This document shows, in pieces, positions 1 to 8,967 of a stretch of 43,001 bases of DNA (position 1 is the first letter of the stretch; each line of letters starts with the position of its first letter). The stretch lies in the NCBI RefSeq assembly GCF_014697075.1, contig NZ_JACJRE010000061.1:1-43001 (forward strand), written 5' to 3'. A program made the translations under genes and the position numbers. The stretch is from Tolypothrix sp. FACHB-123 (GTDB taxonomy: Bacteria > Cyanobacteriota > Cyanobacteriia > Cyanobacteriales > Nostocaceae). The notes below the pieces were generated by a model that saw only the letters and a program-made list of their open reading frames with translations, did not search any database and was not told the origin of the DNA.

Positions 1-81
1 ATTTAGCTACAAAACATCCCTTATTTACACTGTTTAACTTCAAAGCAGACGACAAGTGTATAGATTCTTCATGCATAGATG

Positions 82-126
82 AGGGGGAGAAAAGGGGTTG
101 CTCTCGGCAACCCCTTTTCTCCCCCT
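82..126. terminator. Long perfect hairpin, possible bidirectional terminator or palindromic repeat
   Basis: Positions 82-101 and 107-126 are perfect reverse complements (20 bp stem, 5-base loop). The stem combines a G-run/A-run arm with its C-run/T-run complement. No long T-run follows on either strand, so it may be a dispersed palindromic repeat rather than a classical Rho-independent terminator. It ends four bases before the Fur-box-like palindrome. Confidence 0.6.
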
Positions 127-129
127 TAA

Positions 130-142
130 AATGATTATCATT
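130..142. promoter_or_regulatory. Fur-box-like palindrome
   Basis: The 13 bases AATGATTATCATT form a perfect 6-1-6 palindrome that matches the core of the classical 19-bp Fur box. Ferric-uptake regulators bind such sites with Fe(II) to repress iron-acquisition genes. No intact gene starts just to the right in this window, so the regulated gene is unknown. The match is seen directly; binding is inferred. Confidence 0.5.
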
Positions 143-372
143 CTTGAGAAAACCTGTCTCTTGTTTTTCTTGGAATAATTTATTCTTTGGAAGTCCCTTA
201 TTCCAACCCTACCTGATTTGAATTCAGTGGGGTGTTTATTTCACCTAGGAGTTTTATTGAAGTATTGTTGCCTGGTTTTGCAGTTTTCATAAAACTTGAT
301 ATTAGTCAGACGTAATTGAGATGTGGTTAAATTTCTTTGTCAGGTCTATGTTTTGGGCGTTACGGTTCCGGT

Positions 373-399
373 TGAGTTCCGATTTACTTCCGGAACTCA
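373..399. terminator. Small perfect hairpin downstream of the receiver fragment
   Basis: TGAGTTCCG (373-381) and CGGAACTCA (391-399) pair perfectly around a 9-base loop. It lies about 57 bases beyond the stop of the minus-strand receiver-domain remnant and may be its old terminator, but there is no T-run after it. Confidence 0.3.
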
Positions 400-455
400 G
401 CTAACTATATGCATTCTGTTGCAACAAGACGGTTAAGGAAAATTTTCCACAAGCG

Positions 456-671
456 TTAATAGTTTTGTGAAGTAGAGTTTAGGTACTCTTGTCTGTGGCG
501 CATCATCATTTCAAGCACGATGGCACTGGCACTACTTATTACGTCTGTGATCGCTTGAATTAAAAGTTTAAGTTCGATTGGTTTAGCGATATGTTGCTGA
601 AATCCTGCCGCCATTGCCTGCTGATAATTAATTTCTCCGGCATCAGCAGTAAGTGCGATCGCTGTCCAATT
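456..671 (-). pseudogene. Response regulator receiver domain, C-terminal remnant
   Basis: Reading the minus strand from about 665 down to the TAA at 456-458 gives a peptide starting TAIALTADAGEINYQQAMAA and continuing with GFQQHIAKPIELKLLIQAIT. This is the second half of a CheY-like receiver: the T/A-rich beta-4 segment (IALTA), the 'AMAAGFQQHIAKP' segment with the conserved lysine-proline of beta-5, and the last helix. The aspartate phosphorylation site and everything before it are absent. The fragment is joined directly, in another frame, to the cysteine synthase remnant upstream, so no intact gene exists. Receivers of this sequence type normally end hybrid histidine kinases or stand alone in cyanobacteria. 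Confidence 0.75.
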
Positions 672-1147
672 TGTAACCCTGCATAGACCATTGCACCTGT
701 GGAAATACCACTGAGGATGCCTTCTATTTGGGCTAATTGTCGCCCTGTCTCGTAAACTTGAGTCTCACTGACTGTGACAATTTTATCGATTAAATCGACT
801 CGCAAGACATCAGGAATAAACCCTGCCCCAATACTCTGTAAATTATGTTTGCCTGCAAGTTGACCACTTAGCACCTCACTATTAGCCGGTTCGACGGCAA
901 TTATTTGGATGTAGGGATTTTGCTATTTGAGATAGCTTCCAGCACCTGTGAGAGTGCCGCCTGTACCTACACCTGCTATTAACACGGCAATGTCACCATC
1001 AGTATCCTGCCCAATTTCTCGCCCAGTGGTGTCGTAATGGATTTTGGGATTGGCGGGATTGCTGAACTGATGGGGTGAGAAAGCAGCTATTTTTATTTTG
1101 CCAAACCTGCTGATATTGCCGTGAAAATGCTCAACTTGCAAAGCCAA
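664..1147 (-). pseudogene. cysK: Cysteine synthase (O-acetylserine sulfhydrylase) remnant
   Basis: The minus strand encodes the middle and late part of a PLP-dependent cysteine synthase. Recognisable blocks are [36 protein letters not shown] (the glycine-rich loop that holds the cofactor phosphate), then, after one in-frame TAG at 923-925, VEPANSEVLSGQLAGKHN, IGAGFIPDVL and GILSGISTGA. The reading frame is the same on both sides of the TAG, which stands where the family usually has glutamate or lysine. The N-terminal half with the PLP lysine is missing, and the end is lost where a receiver-domain fragment begins near 665. The gene cannot make an active enzyme. The segment upstream of about 1090 no longer resembles the family. 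Confidence 0.85.
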
Positions 1148-1159
1148 AGCTGCGTTTTT

Positions 1160-1224
1160 TTCAAGTTAAGTCAAAAAAACCTTAACTTTTCTACATCGAC
1201 ACAGAAGGCTAGAAGCTCTATAAG
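1160..1224 (-). repeat. Dispersed bipartite inverted-repeat element, copy A
   Basis: On the minus strand the 13-mer at 1224-1212 (CTTATAGAGCTTC) is followed by exactly 10 bases and then TGTCGATGTAGAAAAGTTAAG, split here as TGTCGATG at 1201-1194 and TAGAAAAGTTAAG after it. A short inverted partner (ACTTAACTT) follows a T-run. It sits between the cysteine synthase remnant and the AAA-WD40 gene, about 60 bases before the latter's start. Confidence 0.6.
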
Positions 1225-1285
1225 TATGACAGTCAACTTTATGATGCAATGCATCAATTGAGAATTTTCAGGCAGAGGATTACCC

Positions 1286-4200
1286 GTGCAAAAGCTTACT
1301 TCATCCTATGAATATCAAGTTGGCGGTCGCCTCAGAGTTGATGCACCCAGCTATGTAGTACGAAAAGCTGACGAAGAACTCTACAATGCTTTAAAGGCAG
1401 GTGAGTTTTGTTACGTTCTCAATTGTCGGCAAATGGGTAAATCTAGCTTGCGAGTACAGGTGGCGAAACGTCTACAAGAGGATGGTATTGCTTGTACAAC
1501 GGTTGACCTGTCAGGTATAGGAAACAGCAACATCACTGCTGACCAATGGTATGCAGACATCATCATGCGGCTGGTGCGAAGTTTTCGGCTTTCTACTGAA
1601 ATTAATGTCCGCAATTGGTTAGGAGAAAGACAAGACCTGTCACCAGTTGGTCGCTTGGCTGAATTATTACAATCTGTTTTACCTGACTTGATTCAGCAGC
1701 AGATTGTGATTTTCTTTGATGAAATTGATAGTACTATCAGCTTACCATTTAATACAGATGATTTTTTTGCTTTGATTCGTTCTTGCCACGAACATAAACG
1801 CTTTACTTTTGCACTCTTAGGAGTAGCTACACCGTCAGATTTGATTAGCGATAAAACTCGCACACCTTTTAATATTGGACGCGCAATTGAGTTAAATGGG
1901 TTCAATATTGCAGAAGTTCAAGCATTAGAAATAGGGTTAGCGCATAAAGTAGAAAATCCCCAAGCAGCACTGAAGGAAATACTTGCTTGGACAGGAGGTC
2001 AACCATTTTTAACTCAGAAACTCTGTCAATTATTAGCACAGCATTGGCATGGGGGAACAGGAGAACAGGGAACCCTTTCTGCAATAGAATCGCCTTTCCT
2101 CAAGAAACTGATGCAGGAGATATTGACCCCAAGTGAGGCGATCGCTGACCAAGTTTCTGCTATAGTGCGATCGCATATTATAGACAATTGGGCTTCCCTG
2201 GATGAACCACCTCATTTAAGAACAATCCGCGACAGATTACTGTGCAACGAACAACGCGCCAGCAGACTATTAGGGCTATATCTACAAATATTACAAAATG
2301 GTGGTGTACCTGCTGATGATTCCCCAGAAAAAATTGAATTACTGCTATCGGGATTAGTTGTTAAAAAACAAGGTAGCTTACAAGTTTACAACCGCATCTA
2401 TCAAGAAGTTTTTCATATTGAGTGGGTAGAAAAGCAATTAAAGAAATTGCGCCCCTACGCCGATTTAATTAATGCTTGGGTGAAATCAAATTATCAGGAT
2501 GAAACCAACCTACTACGAGGACAAGCCCTCAAAGATGCTCAAGCTTGGGCGAAAGGCAAAAGTTTGAGTAACATGGATTATCGCTTTTTAGCCGCTAGCG
2601 AGGAACTAGAAAAACGCCAAGTACAAAGTGCGCTGATAGCATCTCAACAAGCAAATCAAATCCTCCTCAACGCCGAACAGCAAGCGAAACAAACGATTCG
2701 CCGGGGAATGATGGGGTTATCGGTGCTGTCTGTTGTCGCTGTGACTCTCTTGGGAATTTCAGGTTTACTTACATGGCAAACTGCACAACAAAAGCGACAA
2801 GTAAGCTTGGGTGAGATTAAAGCCTTAACTCTCTCATCAGAAACAGCTTTTGAGTCTCATAATACCTTTGATGCTTTACTCGAAAGTCTGAAAGCTGGTA
2901 TCAAGTTAAACCAGATGGGATGGGAAAATGCAGATACAGATTTAAAGGTGCAAGTAGAAAAGACTTTACGCCAGTCTCTCTACTGGGTACGGGAACGTAA
3001 CCGTTTAGTAGGACATGGGGATGTAGTTACACGAGTGAAATTTAGCCCCGATGGGCAAAAGTTAGCTAGTGCCAGCTGGGACAAAACCGTAAAAATTTGG
3101 CAGCGTGATGGTAAATTATTGCACACTCTGCGTGGTCATACAGATGCAGTATGGAGTGTGAATTTTAGTCCCGACGGTAAAATGTTAGTTAGTGCCAGTC
3201 GAGATAAAACCGTGAAAGTCTGGCGGGTTGAGGATGGTAAAGAAATTATCACCCTCAATAATCAAGATTGGGTAGCCTGTGTCGGATTTAGCCCTGATAG
3301 CAAGATAGTGGCATCAATGGAATGGAATGGGACAATGAGACTCTGGAACCTACAAGGACAGGAGTTAAAATCTTTTCGTACCCATAAAGCCCCAGCTGTT
3401 GCTATCCATTTCAGCCCCAAAGGAAATATGATTGCTACCGCCAGCCGGGATGGTACGGCGAAGGTTTGGAGTTGGGATGGCAAAGAATTGTTGAGCCTGG
3501 GAGGGCATCACAATTGGGTAATGTACGTGAATTTCAGCCGGGATGGTAAAAACCTGGTGACAACGAGTCGAGACAAGACTGCAAAAATTTGGGATTTAAA
3601 CGGTAAAGAATTGGCGACACTGCGCGGTCATACTGATACTGTTGCTAGTGCAGTATTTAACCGTGACGGTCAAACTATCGCTACAGCCAGCTGGGATAAA
3701 ACCATTCGACTCTGGAACCGCAAAGGTGAGGAATTGCAAGTTTTTCGCGGACATACCGATGCTGTTTGGGGTGTGAATTTAAGCAAAGATGGAAAACTTC
3801 TAGCTAGCAGTGGCGAAGATGGGACGGTGAGATTGTGGAATATGGAGAACGGGGAAGCCGGAAAATTCCAATCCCTAAGTTTCAATCTTGGTGAAGCTGC
3901 TGCTGGAAGTGTTAGTTTTAGTCCTGATGGTAAAATTCTGGGTACGACTGGTCGTTACACAATGGCGAAACTCTGGAACCGTCAAGGACAGGAATTAGTG
4001 ACACTTAACAGTCATAGCGATACCCTTAGAAGTCTGCAATTCAGCCCTGATGGTCAAACTATCGCTACCGCCAGTCGAGATAAAACCGTCAAACTGTGGA
4101 ATTTATCTGGAAAAGAAATAGCAACTTTGCGCGGACATCAAGCAGATGTCAGAAGCGCAACTTTCAGCCCCGATGGTAAAACCGTTGCTAGTGCTAGCTG

Positions 4201-4846
4201 GGATACAACAGTTAAACTGTGGAATTTGAATGGTAGAGAAATCATGACTTTGCGCGGACATCAAGCCGGTGTGAGAAGTGTAAGTTTCAGTCCTGATGGA
4301 CAAATTATCGCTACCGCAAGTGAAGATGGAACTGCTAAACTCTGGAATCGGCAAGGTCAAGAATTGGTAACACTCAAAGGACATCAAGCGGGGATACAGG
4401 CTGTAAGTTTCAGTCCTGATAGTCAGGTTATCGCTACAGCTAGTAAAGATAAAACTGTGAAACTCTGGAATAGAGAAGGTAAAGAAGTCTTAACTTTGCG
4501 TGGACACAGGGGTGAGGTGAATGCTGTAAGTTTTAGTCCGAATGGAGAAACTATTGCTACAGCCAGTGAAGATATGACAGTTAAGCTGTGGAACCGTAAG
4601 GGAGAAGTGCTGCAAACCCTTGCAGGACTAGATGCTGGGGTTAAAAGCGTGAGTTTCAGCCCAGATGGTCAGGTTTTGGCTTCCTCAGATTCCCTGGGTA
4701 AAGTCACTCTTTGGAATTTAGATTTTGATTCCAGTCCAGAGAAATTGTTGGCACAGGCTTGTAATTGTATGAGGGATTATTTGCAGAATAGCGCAGATGT
4801 TAAGGAAGATGAAAGGGGTTTATGCGTAGGCGTAGCCCGTCGTTGA
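1286..4846 (+). CDS. AAA-like ATPase with transmembrane helix and 14 WD40 repeats
   Basis: This 1186-residue protein starts at a GTG with AGAGGAT a few bases upstream. Residues about 5-330 form an AAA-like (PF14516-type) NTPase domain: the P-loop is RQMGKSS near residue 50 and the Walker B strand is IVIFFDEID near 141-149. Residues about 330-470 are helical. One transmembrane helix ([19 protein letters not shown]) lies near 473-495. The rest is 14 WD40 units of about 41 residues (pattern LRGH...[22 protein letters not shown]), enough for two seven-bladed propellers. Such proteins are thought to be signalling or conflict-response scaffolds in multicellular cyanobacteria, with the propeller as ligand sensor and the NTPase as switch. 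The exact trigger is unknown. The last residues (GLCVGVARR) are encoded by a dispersed repeat, so the natural C-terminus has probably been replaced. Confidence 0.9.
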   Translation: MQKLTSSYEYQVGGRLRVDAPSYVVRKADEELYNALKAGEFCYVLNCRQMGKSSLRVQVAKRLQEDGIACTTVDLSGIGNSNITADQWYADIIMRLVRSFRLSTEINVRNWLGERQDLSPVGRLAELLQSVLPDLIQQQIVIFFDEIDSTISLPFNTDDFFALIRSCHEHKRFTFALLGVATPSDLISDKTRTPFNIGRAIELNGFNIAEVQALEIGLAHKVENPQAALKEILAWTGGQPFLTQKLCQLLAQHWHGGTGEQGTLSAIESPFLKKLMQEILTPSEAIADQVSAIVRSHIIDNWASLDEPPHLRTIRDRLLCNEQRASRLLGLYLQILQNGGVPADDSPEKIELLLSGLVVKKQGSLQVYNRIYQEVFHIEWVEKQLKKLRPYADLINAWVKSNYQDETNLLRGQALKDAQAWAKGKSLSNMDYRFLAASEELEKRQVQSALIASQQANQILLNAEQQAKQTIRRGMMGLSVLSVVAVTLLGISGLLTWQTAQQKRQVSLGEIKALTLSSETAFESHNTFDALLESLKAGIKLNQMGWENADTDLKVQVEKTLRQSLYWVRERNRLVGHGDVVTRVKFSPDGQKLASASWDKTVKIWQRDGKLLHTLRGHTDAVWSVNFSPDGKMLVSASRDKTVKVWRVEDGKEIITLNNQDWVACVGFSPDSKIVASMEWNGTMRLWNLQGQELKSFRTHKAPAVAIHFSPKGNMIATASRDGTAKVWSWDGKELLSLGGHHNWVMYVNFSRDGKNLVTTSRDKTAKIWDLNGKELATLRGHTDTVASAVFNRDGQTIATASWDKTIRLWNRKGEELQVFRGHTDAVWGVNLSKDGKLLASSGEDGTVRLWNMENGEAGKFQSLSFNLGEAAAGSVSFSPDGKILGTTGRYTMAKLWNRQGQELVTLNSHSDTLRSLQFSPDGQTIATASRDKTVKLWNLSGKEIATLRGHQADVRSATFSPDGKTVASASWDTTVKLWNLNGREIMTLRGHQAGVRSVSFSPDGQIIATASEDGTAKLWNRQGQELVTLKGHQAGIQAVSFSPDSQVIATASKDKTVKLWNREGKEVLTLRGHRGEVNAVSFSPNGETIATASEDMTVKLWNRKGEVLQTLAGLDAGVKSVSFSPDGQVLASSDSLGKVTLWNLDFDSSPEKLLAQACNCMRDYLQNSADVKEDERGLCVGVARR

Positions 4847-4852
4847 CATCGC
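4823..4852. repeat. Short dispersed repeat at the 3' end of the AAA-WD40 gene
   Basis: The stretch TGCGTAGGCGTAGCCCGTCG followed by TTGACATCGC matches a short interspersed repeat type that I recall from Nostocales genomes (variants of GCGTAGGCGTAGCCCG...GACATCGC). It overlaps the stop codon of the WD40 gene and supplies its last codons. A related reverse copy is at 16429-16464. Confidence 0.6.
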
Positions 4853-4936
4853 ATTACCAAAAACTCTCCTTAATTTAGCAGATGAGGCGATCGCTAAAAT
4901 ACTCTATTAAGATATGTGTCACTTTTAAACAATTTA

Positions 4937-6130
4937 TTAAACAGGAGAAATACCCTTTCTGGCAAGAGGATGAAGACGATTTGTTAAAGCTTCTAATTCA
5001 CCACCAGCAAGCAGCAATTCAATAACTTCACGACCTTGAGAGATAAATTTGTCAACTTGCTCTTCAAAAGTTATAGTACCTCGTACGACCTCAGCTAGAG
5101 GTTTTCTTAAATGTAGATTATGCCAAGGATTTGGTCTAGTTGCTTCAAATCTGTGATCGTGAAAATCCCATGTACCAGAATTCTCTTTCAATCTTGAGCG
5201 CAGTTTAGTATATTCATCAGAATTAAAAAACTCTTTTTCAAATTGCTCCCACTTTTCAATATGAAAAGCTAAAATTAGACAAAAATCTGGGCCTAGATGA
5301 AAATTTGAAAGTTGCACGCGATGATCAAAACCATCTATAAGAGTACCAATAAATATACCTGGAAACCAAGCATCTAAAATATCTAATCCTAATCTTCCCC
5401 ACTGATATTTCACTGGTACACAGGGAATAGGCGCATCTTTGTTAAATCCAATTTTTTCTGCTATCCAACGCCAATCAGCTTCAGCAGCACGTAATGTTAT
5501 GTTTTTTAGGTTAGGTAATAGTGATTGAGCAGGTAAATAAGAAACTATACTTTCATAAGAAACTGGTGCTGCTGGTCCTAAATTCTCCTCAGCAAGCATA
5601 TCTATAAAATCACGAACCAGGCTATCATCGGATTTTCTTTCTAACCAATGTTTCAAAAACTTATATAGATCACTCCAAGTCAGAGCTAAATCAGGCTGTT
5701 GTCCATGTTGTCGAGTTAATCCAGTAATTAGAATTAATTTATATCCTTGTGACCATTTCAAATTTGCTTCTGCATATTCACGATATTTATCTAATTGACC
5801 TAGATGTAAATATGACCATACCTTGTGTTCAAATATTAAGGCAAATTGACCAAAATCTGCCACCATATCTATTTGTCCACCAGGGAATGTATGTTGTGTT
5901 TTCCACTCAGGTAGTAGATGAGTTAGAGGAAGGGGTTCTGGTAATTTTTGATTGAGATAATCTAGAAACTCACGAGCCAGCAACTTCTTATTTCTCAGAA
6001 GCCAAGCAAAACCTTCAGTAATAAAATTCTCAAGTGGATCAAGTTCTTGGCTTTTAGGATATTTACGCAATGCGCTAAATAAGCTATCTGACACCCCTGT
6101 ATCCTCCATAATTTTAAAGGTGTCTAGCAT
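4937..6130 (-). CDS. PD-(D/E)XK nuclease-superfamily protein
   Basis: The 397-residue protein resembles the PD-(D/E)XK families found next to defence and mobile genes (PF14281-like). Early residues include DPLENFITEGFAWLLRN. The likely catalytic core is GGQIDMVADFGQFALIFEHK near residues 83-103: the D of QID, and the E and K of FEHK, fit the D...ExK metal-binding pattern. The rest is a large helical C-terminal domain without a recognised motif. There is no signal peptide. It is the last gene of a minus-strand run, 25 bases after the TPR gene. No good ribosome-binding site precedes the ATG at 6130, and an internal ATG at 6109 is possible. A DNA-cleaving role is inferred from the fold motif only; the substrate is unknown. 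Confidence 0.75.
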   Translation of the reverse strand: MLDTFKIMEDTGVSDSLFSALRKYPKSQELDPLENFITEGFAWLLRNKKLLAREFLDYLNQKLPEPLPLTHLLPEWKTQHTFPGGQIDMVADFGQFALIFEHKVWSYLHLGQLDKYREYAEANLKWSQGYKLILITGLTRQHGQQPDLALTWSDLYKFLKHWLERKSDDSLVRDFIDMLAEENLGPAAPVSYESIVSYLPAQSLLPNLKNITLRAAEADWRWIAEKIGFNKDAPIPCVPVKYQWGRLGLDILDAWFPGIFIGTLIDGFDHRVQLSNFHLGPDFCLILAFHIEKWEQFEKEFFNSDEYTKLRSRLKENSGTWDFHDHRFEATRPNPWHNLHLRKPLAEVVRGTITFEEQVDKFISQGREVIELLLAGGELEALTNRLHPLARKGISPV

Positions 6131-6155
6131 AGCATAGAGACTAAGTAAATGCTAA

Positions 6156-7433
6156 TTACTTGTGCTTAAAATTAGCTTCTGCTGTTGTGATATTTTCTAA
6201 TCGTCTTCTTGCCAGAATTACCCAACGGTAATCAAATGTGGTATAGCTAGCTGCATGATTTACACAGGTTGTAGATTGAGCGATCGCACTTTTTCTATCC
6301 TTTTGTATCTCCAGTACCTTGGCAAATATACAATTCGCTTCCCATCGCTGTTGATTACTAGGTTGTTTTTGGTTAAGGGCGATCGCACTTACTAAATTTT
6401 TTCGTGCCTCTGGATGACGATTCTGCTCAACCTGCACCCAACCGAGATTTGTCAGTAACGAATATCGGGTGGCAAAATTATCAGCTTTGACTAAATCTAA
6501 ACCTCGTAAAAAGAAACTTTCCGCCGTCAAGTAATCTCGATCGCCAAGATACAAGCGACCCAGATTATTGTAAGTCTCAGCGTTATTTCCAGGTAAAGCC
6601 TGCATATAATGAGTCCGGGCGTTAGGCAAATTCTCCAAATTCTCGTAGGTTTTACCCAGCAGGAGATGAGCATCAAAATTACCAGAATCAAATGCGATCG
6701 CTTGCTTTAAATCCTTTTTCGCCTCGGTAAATTCAGCTTTGGCAAAACTCTGCAACCCAAGTTGATAGTAGTATTTACCTAACTGGGGTAATGAATTTTG
6801 CAAATAAATCGCTCCTAGTAATAACAGTGCCGAAATACCGAAAGATACTTCACTACAGTAACGCTCAGGTAACTTCAGTTGATGCAACAGTTTTTTTAAC
6901 TTCTCTCGTCCGGATTGCGTCAGGCTACCAAAAACTAGCAACGCAACCGCCCCATTCCCAACCAATCCAAAGGTTGTCAGCAAATCCAGCCCACTGACAA
7001 TAAATTGCGAACTGAACATTGTTAAAAAACTGACCACAGCCGTAAGATTAATGGTTGTCAGCCCATCCCAAATCGCATCAAAGCGATTCCAAAGATCTGG
7101 TTCATCCTGTTCCAAAAACCACCACCAAGCTTCTGCTGGCGGATGAATGCTGCTGCGCCAGTCTTTGAGTTGTCCAGCTTTGATAATCTTGTTGGCTTGA
7201 GCCTTCAAACGCCTATCCAACTCCATGAGTTTAGTAACTTCATCTGGGGGTATTCGAGTCACCTTCAACATCAGTTCTGCGTGAACTGCATCCCGCGCTA
7301 ACAAAACAGCTAAGGCTTGCTGTGCCGATACGTCTGATTTTAGCTCCTCAATAGCTTGCAGGTAATCATTGAGGACATGGCTGATTTGAAGATTATGACC
7401 ATTTTGTGAGGTTTTATCAACAATATTAGTCAT
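6156..7433 (-). CDS. TPR-repeat membrane protein
   Basis: The ATG at 7433 is preferred over an upstream TTG because AGGA lies 7 bases before it; the product is then 425 residues. The N-terminal 120 residues are helical and soluble. Hydrophobic stretches follow at roughly 125-145 (LTAVVSFLTMFSSQFIVSGL), 150-175 (FGLVGNGAVALLVFG) and 200-215 (GISALLLLGAIYL). The C-terminal half carries about five tetratricopeptide repeats (for example AKAEFTEAKKDLKQAIAFD, NFDAHLLLGKTYENLENLPN), a protein-protein interaction module. The start overlaps the end of the M15 peptidase gene by 8 bases, so the two are probably translationally coupled. Likely a membrane-anchored scaffold working with its operon partners. 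No enzymatic motif seen. Confidence 0.8.
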   Translation of the reverse strand: MTNIVDKTSQNGHNLQISHVLNDYLQAIEELKSDVSAQQALAVLLARDAVHAELMLKVTRIPPDEVTKLMELDRRLKAQANKIIKAGQLKDWRSSIHPPAEAWWWFLEQDEPDLWNRFDAIWDGLTTINLTAVVSFLTMFSSQFIVSGLDLLTTFGLVGNGAVALLVFGSLTQSGREKLKKLLHQLKLPERYCSEVSFGISALLLLGAIYLQNSLPQLGKYYYQLGLQSFAKAEFTEAKKDLKQAIAFDSGNFDAHLLLGKTYENLENLPNARTHYMQALPGNNAETYNNLGRLYLGDRDYLTAESFFLRGLDLVKADNFATRYSLLTNLGWVQVEQNRHPEARKNLVSAIALNQKQPSNQQRWEANCIFAKVLEIQKDRKSAIAQSTTCVNHAASYTTFDYRWVILARRRLENITTAEANFKHK

Positions 7434-8268
7434 TCTCAAGTCCTAATTCTTGGAGTGTCATCGGGCCGACAATTCCATCCACAGCCAATTTCTGAGTCGC
7501 CGCCTGAAATTGCTTGACAGCTTGCTCAGTTTCGGAATCAAATATTCCTGTTACTTGGAGATTGATTTGGGTAATTTTCGCTCTCAGCAATGCTTCTTGT
7601 ACCTTAGTGACATCATCACCTTGTAAGGGAGGAGACTGAAGTCGTAGGGTGCGCGGGAACTTCAGTTTAAAACCATCTACCGGAGAATTTGCTAAACGCG
7701 CTTCCGTTTGTGGCCCGAAGCTACCATCTTCTACTATGAGGTCGTTGGGATTATACTGATTCCACAAGCGTTGAAATGCACTGATACCAATTTTGCCCAA
7801 ATTTCGCCTGGTTGCAGCTGGAAGCCTGTAGTCGTAGTGAGGAAAGTCAAAATCTCGCCCCAAGCGAATCCAGTTATGGGGCTGAAAAAATCGTTCCCAC
7901 CCATCGGGATCTTCAATATCTAATGCCAACCCACTTTCATGATTACTAGAACCTGGTAAAGCCGCCGCCGTAATGCCAAACAGCTTACGCTCAAACTGTT
8001 TTCGTAGCAAGTACTGTTGAGCAACTGTGCGATAGACCGAGTTTACAACTAGTTTAGTACCCCGTTGCTTGAGTGCTAATCGGAGTGATTCTTTGGCTGC
8101 TGGTTGCACAAAGGGATTGATTTGATTTCCAGTCACGTCTATATTGAGGTCGCTGAAGTCAACTAAAACATTGGGCGAGATTGAGTTCATAACTGCAATG
8201 ATTTGCAGGCTCAGACCTCTGACTAAACCTGTGTCACCTTTTTCAATTACATCTTTTACTTTCAGCAT
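7426..8268 (-). CDS. M15-type peptidase with peptidoglycan-binding domain
   Basis: The 280-residue protein starts at an ATG with GGAG 8 bases upstream. Residues about 55-165 resemble the VanY/endolysin D-Ala-D-Ala carboxypeptidase or L-Ala-D-Glu peptidase fold (peptidase M15). SNHESGLALDIED supplies the zinc-binding His and Asp, and FPHYDYRL supplies the late His. The region after residue 205 (LQGDDVTKVQEALLRAKI...VTGIFDSETEQAVKQFQ...VDGIVGPMTLQEL) is a typical peptidoglycan-binding type 1 domain. No signal peptide is evident, which is unusual for a housekeeping wall enzyme and is more like a phage-type or effector lysin. It leads an operon with a TPR membrane protein and a nuclease-fold protein. 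Confidence 0.85.
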   Translation of the reverse strand: MLKVKDVIEKGDTGLVRGLSLQIIAVMNSISPNVLVDFSDLNIDVTGNQINPFVQPAAKESLRLALKQRGTKLVVNSVYRTVAQQYLLRKQFERKLFGITAAALPGSSNHESGLALDIEDPDGWERFFQPHNWIRLGRDFDFPHYDYRLPAATRRNLGKIGISAFQRLWNQYNPNDLIVEDGSFGPQTEARLANSPVDGFKLKFPRTLRLQSPPLQGDDVTKVQEALLRAKITQINLQVTGIFDSETEQAVKQFQAATQKLAVDGIVGPMTLQELGLEND

Positions 8269-8291
8269 GGTTGATTCTCCAAGACAATTTC

Positions 8292-8499
8292 TTTATAGAA
8301 TTTGTCTATTCAACAGTCGATACAGAAAAGTTAAGGATTTTGCTCGCTGGTGGATACCAAAAACAATTCGATTTATGGTTAATCTCAGGAATTACAACTT
8401 ATAAGTGGAACTAATAGTTAGTGAAAAGTTAAGTCTGGTTGAGCTTCTAAAACTGCATAACTTTTATATATCGACTTAAATTCAGGTAAATATTATTGT
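8292..8499. repeat. Dispersed bipartite inverted-repeat element, copy B (both ends readable)
   Basis: Left end on the plus strand: TTTATAGAATTTG (8292-8304), 10 bases, AGTCGATA (8315-8322), then CAGAAAAGTTAAGG. Right end on the minus strand: an A/T-rich 13-mer (8499-8487), 10 bases, AGTCGATA (8476-8469), then TATAAAAGTTA. The two ends point inward, giving an element of about 208 bp between the divergent peptidase operon and the DUF4278 gene. A short ORF that crosses it is not considered real. Confidence 0.75.
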
Positions 8500-8537
8500 G
8501 ATCACAGTAAACGCTAGTCAATCACAGAGATTAACTT

Positions 8538-8714
8538 ATGCTATTGTCTTATCGTGGTTTTAATTATCAAGCAAGCACCGCCTTATTACCTAAGAAGCAA
8601 GATTTTACCACTGCAAAGTATCGCGGAGTTAGTTACGAGATTGTCAAACATACAACAATTAAAACTCCTAGCAAATCTCAGCTTAAATATCGCGGTGTTA
8701 CCTATATTGATTAG
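8538..8714 (+). CDS. DUF4278-type microprotein with three YRG motifs
   Basis: This 58-residue ORF contains three copies of the motif YRG-[VF]-x-Y: SYRGFNY at the N-terminus, KYRGVSY in the middle and KYRGVTY at the C-terminus. That pattern is the hallmark of the cyanobacterial DUF4278 family of very small proteins, whose function is unknown. It is followed after 30 bases by a small membrane protein gene in the same direction, which may be cotranscribed. There is no signal peptide and no cysteine. Confidence 0.8.
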   Translation: MLLSYRGFNYQASTALLPKKQDFTTAKYRGVSYEIVKHTTIKTPSKSQLKYRGVTYID

Positions 8715-8744
8715 CAGTAAATAAAAAAATGTAGGTTTTGAATA

Positions 8745-8963
8745 ATGATGTATTTACAACTAGCTGTTCAAGCTCAAGTTCTGCCGAGGAAACAAAATGA
8801 TATTGCGATAAATCCGCTAACAGGATATTTATTCATTTCTCTACCGCTAATTGTACTTTTAGTAATTACTGGCTATCGCAAGTGTCAAGCGCAAATTGTC
8901 CGCCAACGAATTGCCAAGTTAGAAAAGCTGTGGCTTTTAAATATTCCAGAAAAAACTTCCTAA
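8745..8963 (+). CDS. Small single-pass membrane protein, function unknown
   Basis: The 72-residue product has a polar N-terminus, one hydrophobic helix (GYLFISLPLIVLLVITGY, about residues 27-44) and a basic C-terminal tail (RKCQAQIVRQRIAKLEKLW), suggesting a cytoplasmic C-terminus. ATG codons at 8745 and 8748 are equally possible. It follows the DUF4278 gene by 30 bases and ends only 4 bases from the stop of the convergent WD40 STAND gene. No family recognised. Confidence 0.6.
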   Translation: MMYLQLAVQAQVLPRKQNDIAINPLTGYLFISLPLIVLLVITGYRKCQAQIVRQRIAKLEKLWLLNIPEKTS

Positions 8964-8967
8964 ACTT

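Larger units (their letters stand above)
1..455. other. Gene-free left edge of the window
   Basis: I see no convincing coding sequence in this stretch in any frame. It holds a strong hairpin (82-126), a perfect Fur-box-like palindrome just beside it (130-142) and a second smaller hairpin (373-399). A palindrome of this kind would normally sit in front of an iron-regulated gene, so the target gene is either off the left edge, read leftwards, or has been lost from the right side, where only pseudogenes remain. Confidence 0.6.

Noticed and set aside
8144-8404. Plus-strand ORF of 86 codons across the start of the peptidase gene
   Set aside because: Half is antisense to the peptidase N-terminus and the other half is the dispersed element B; no protein-like features.
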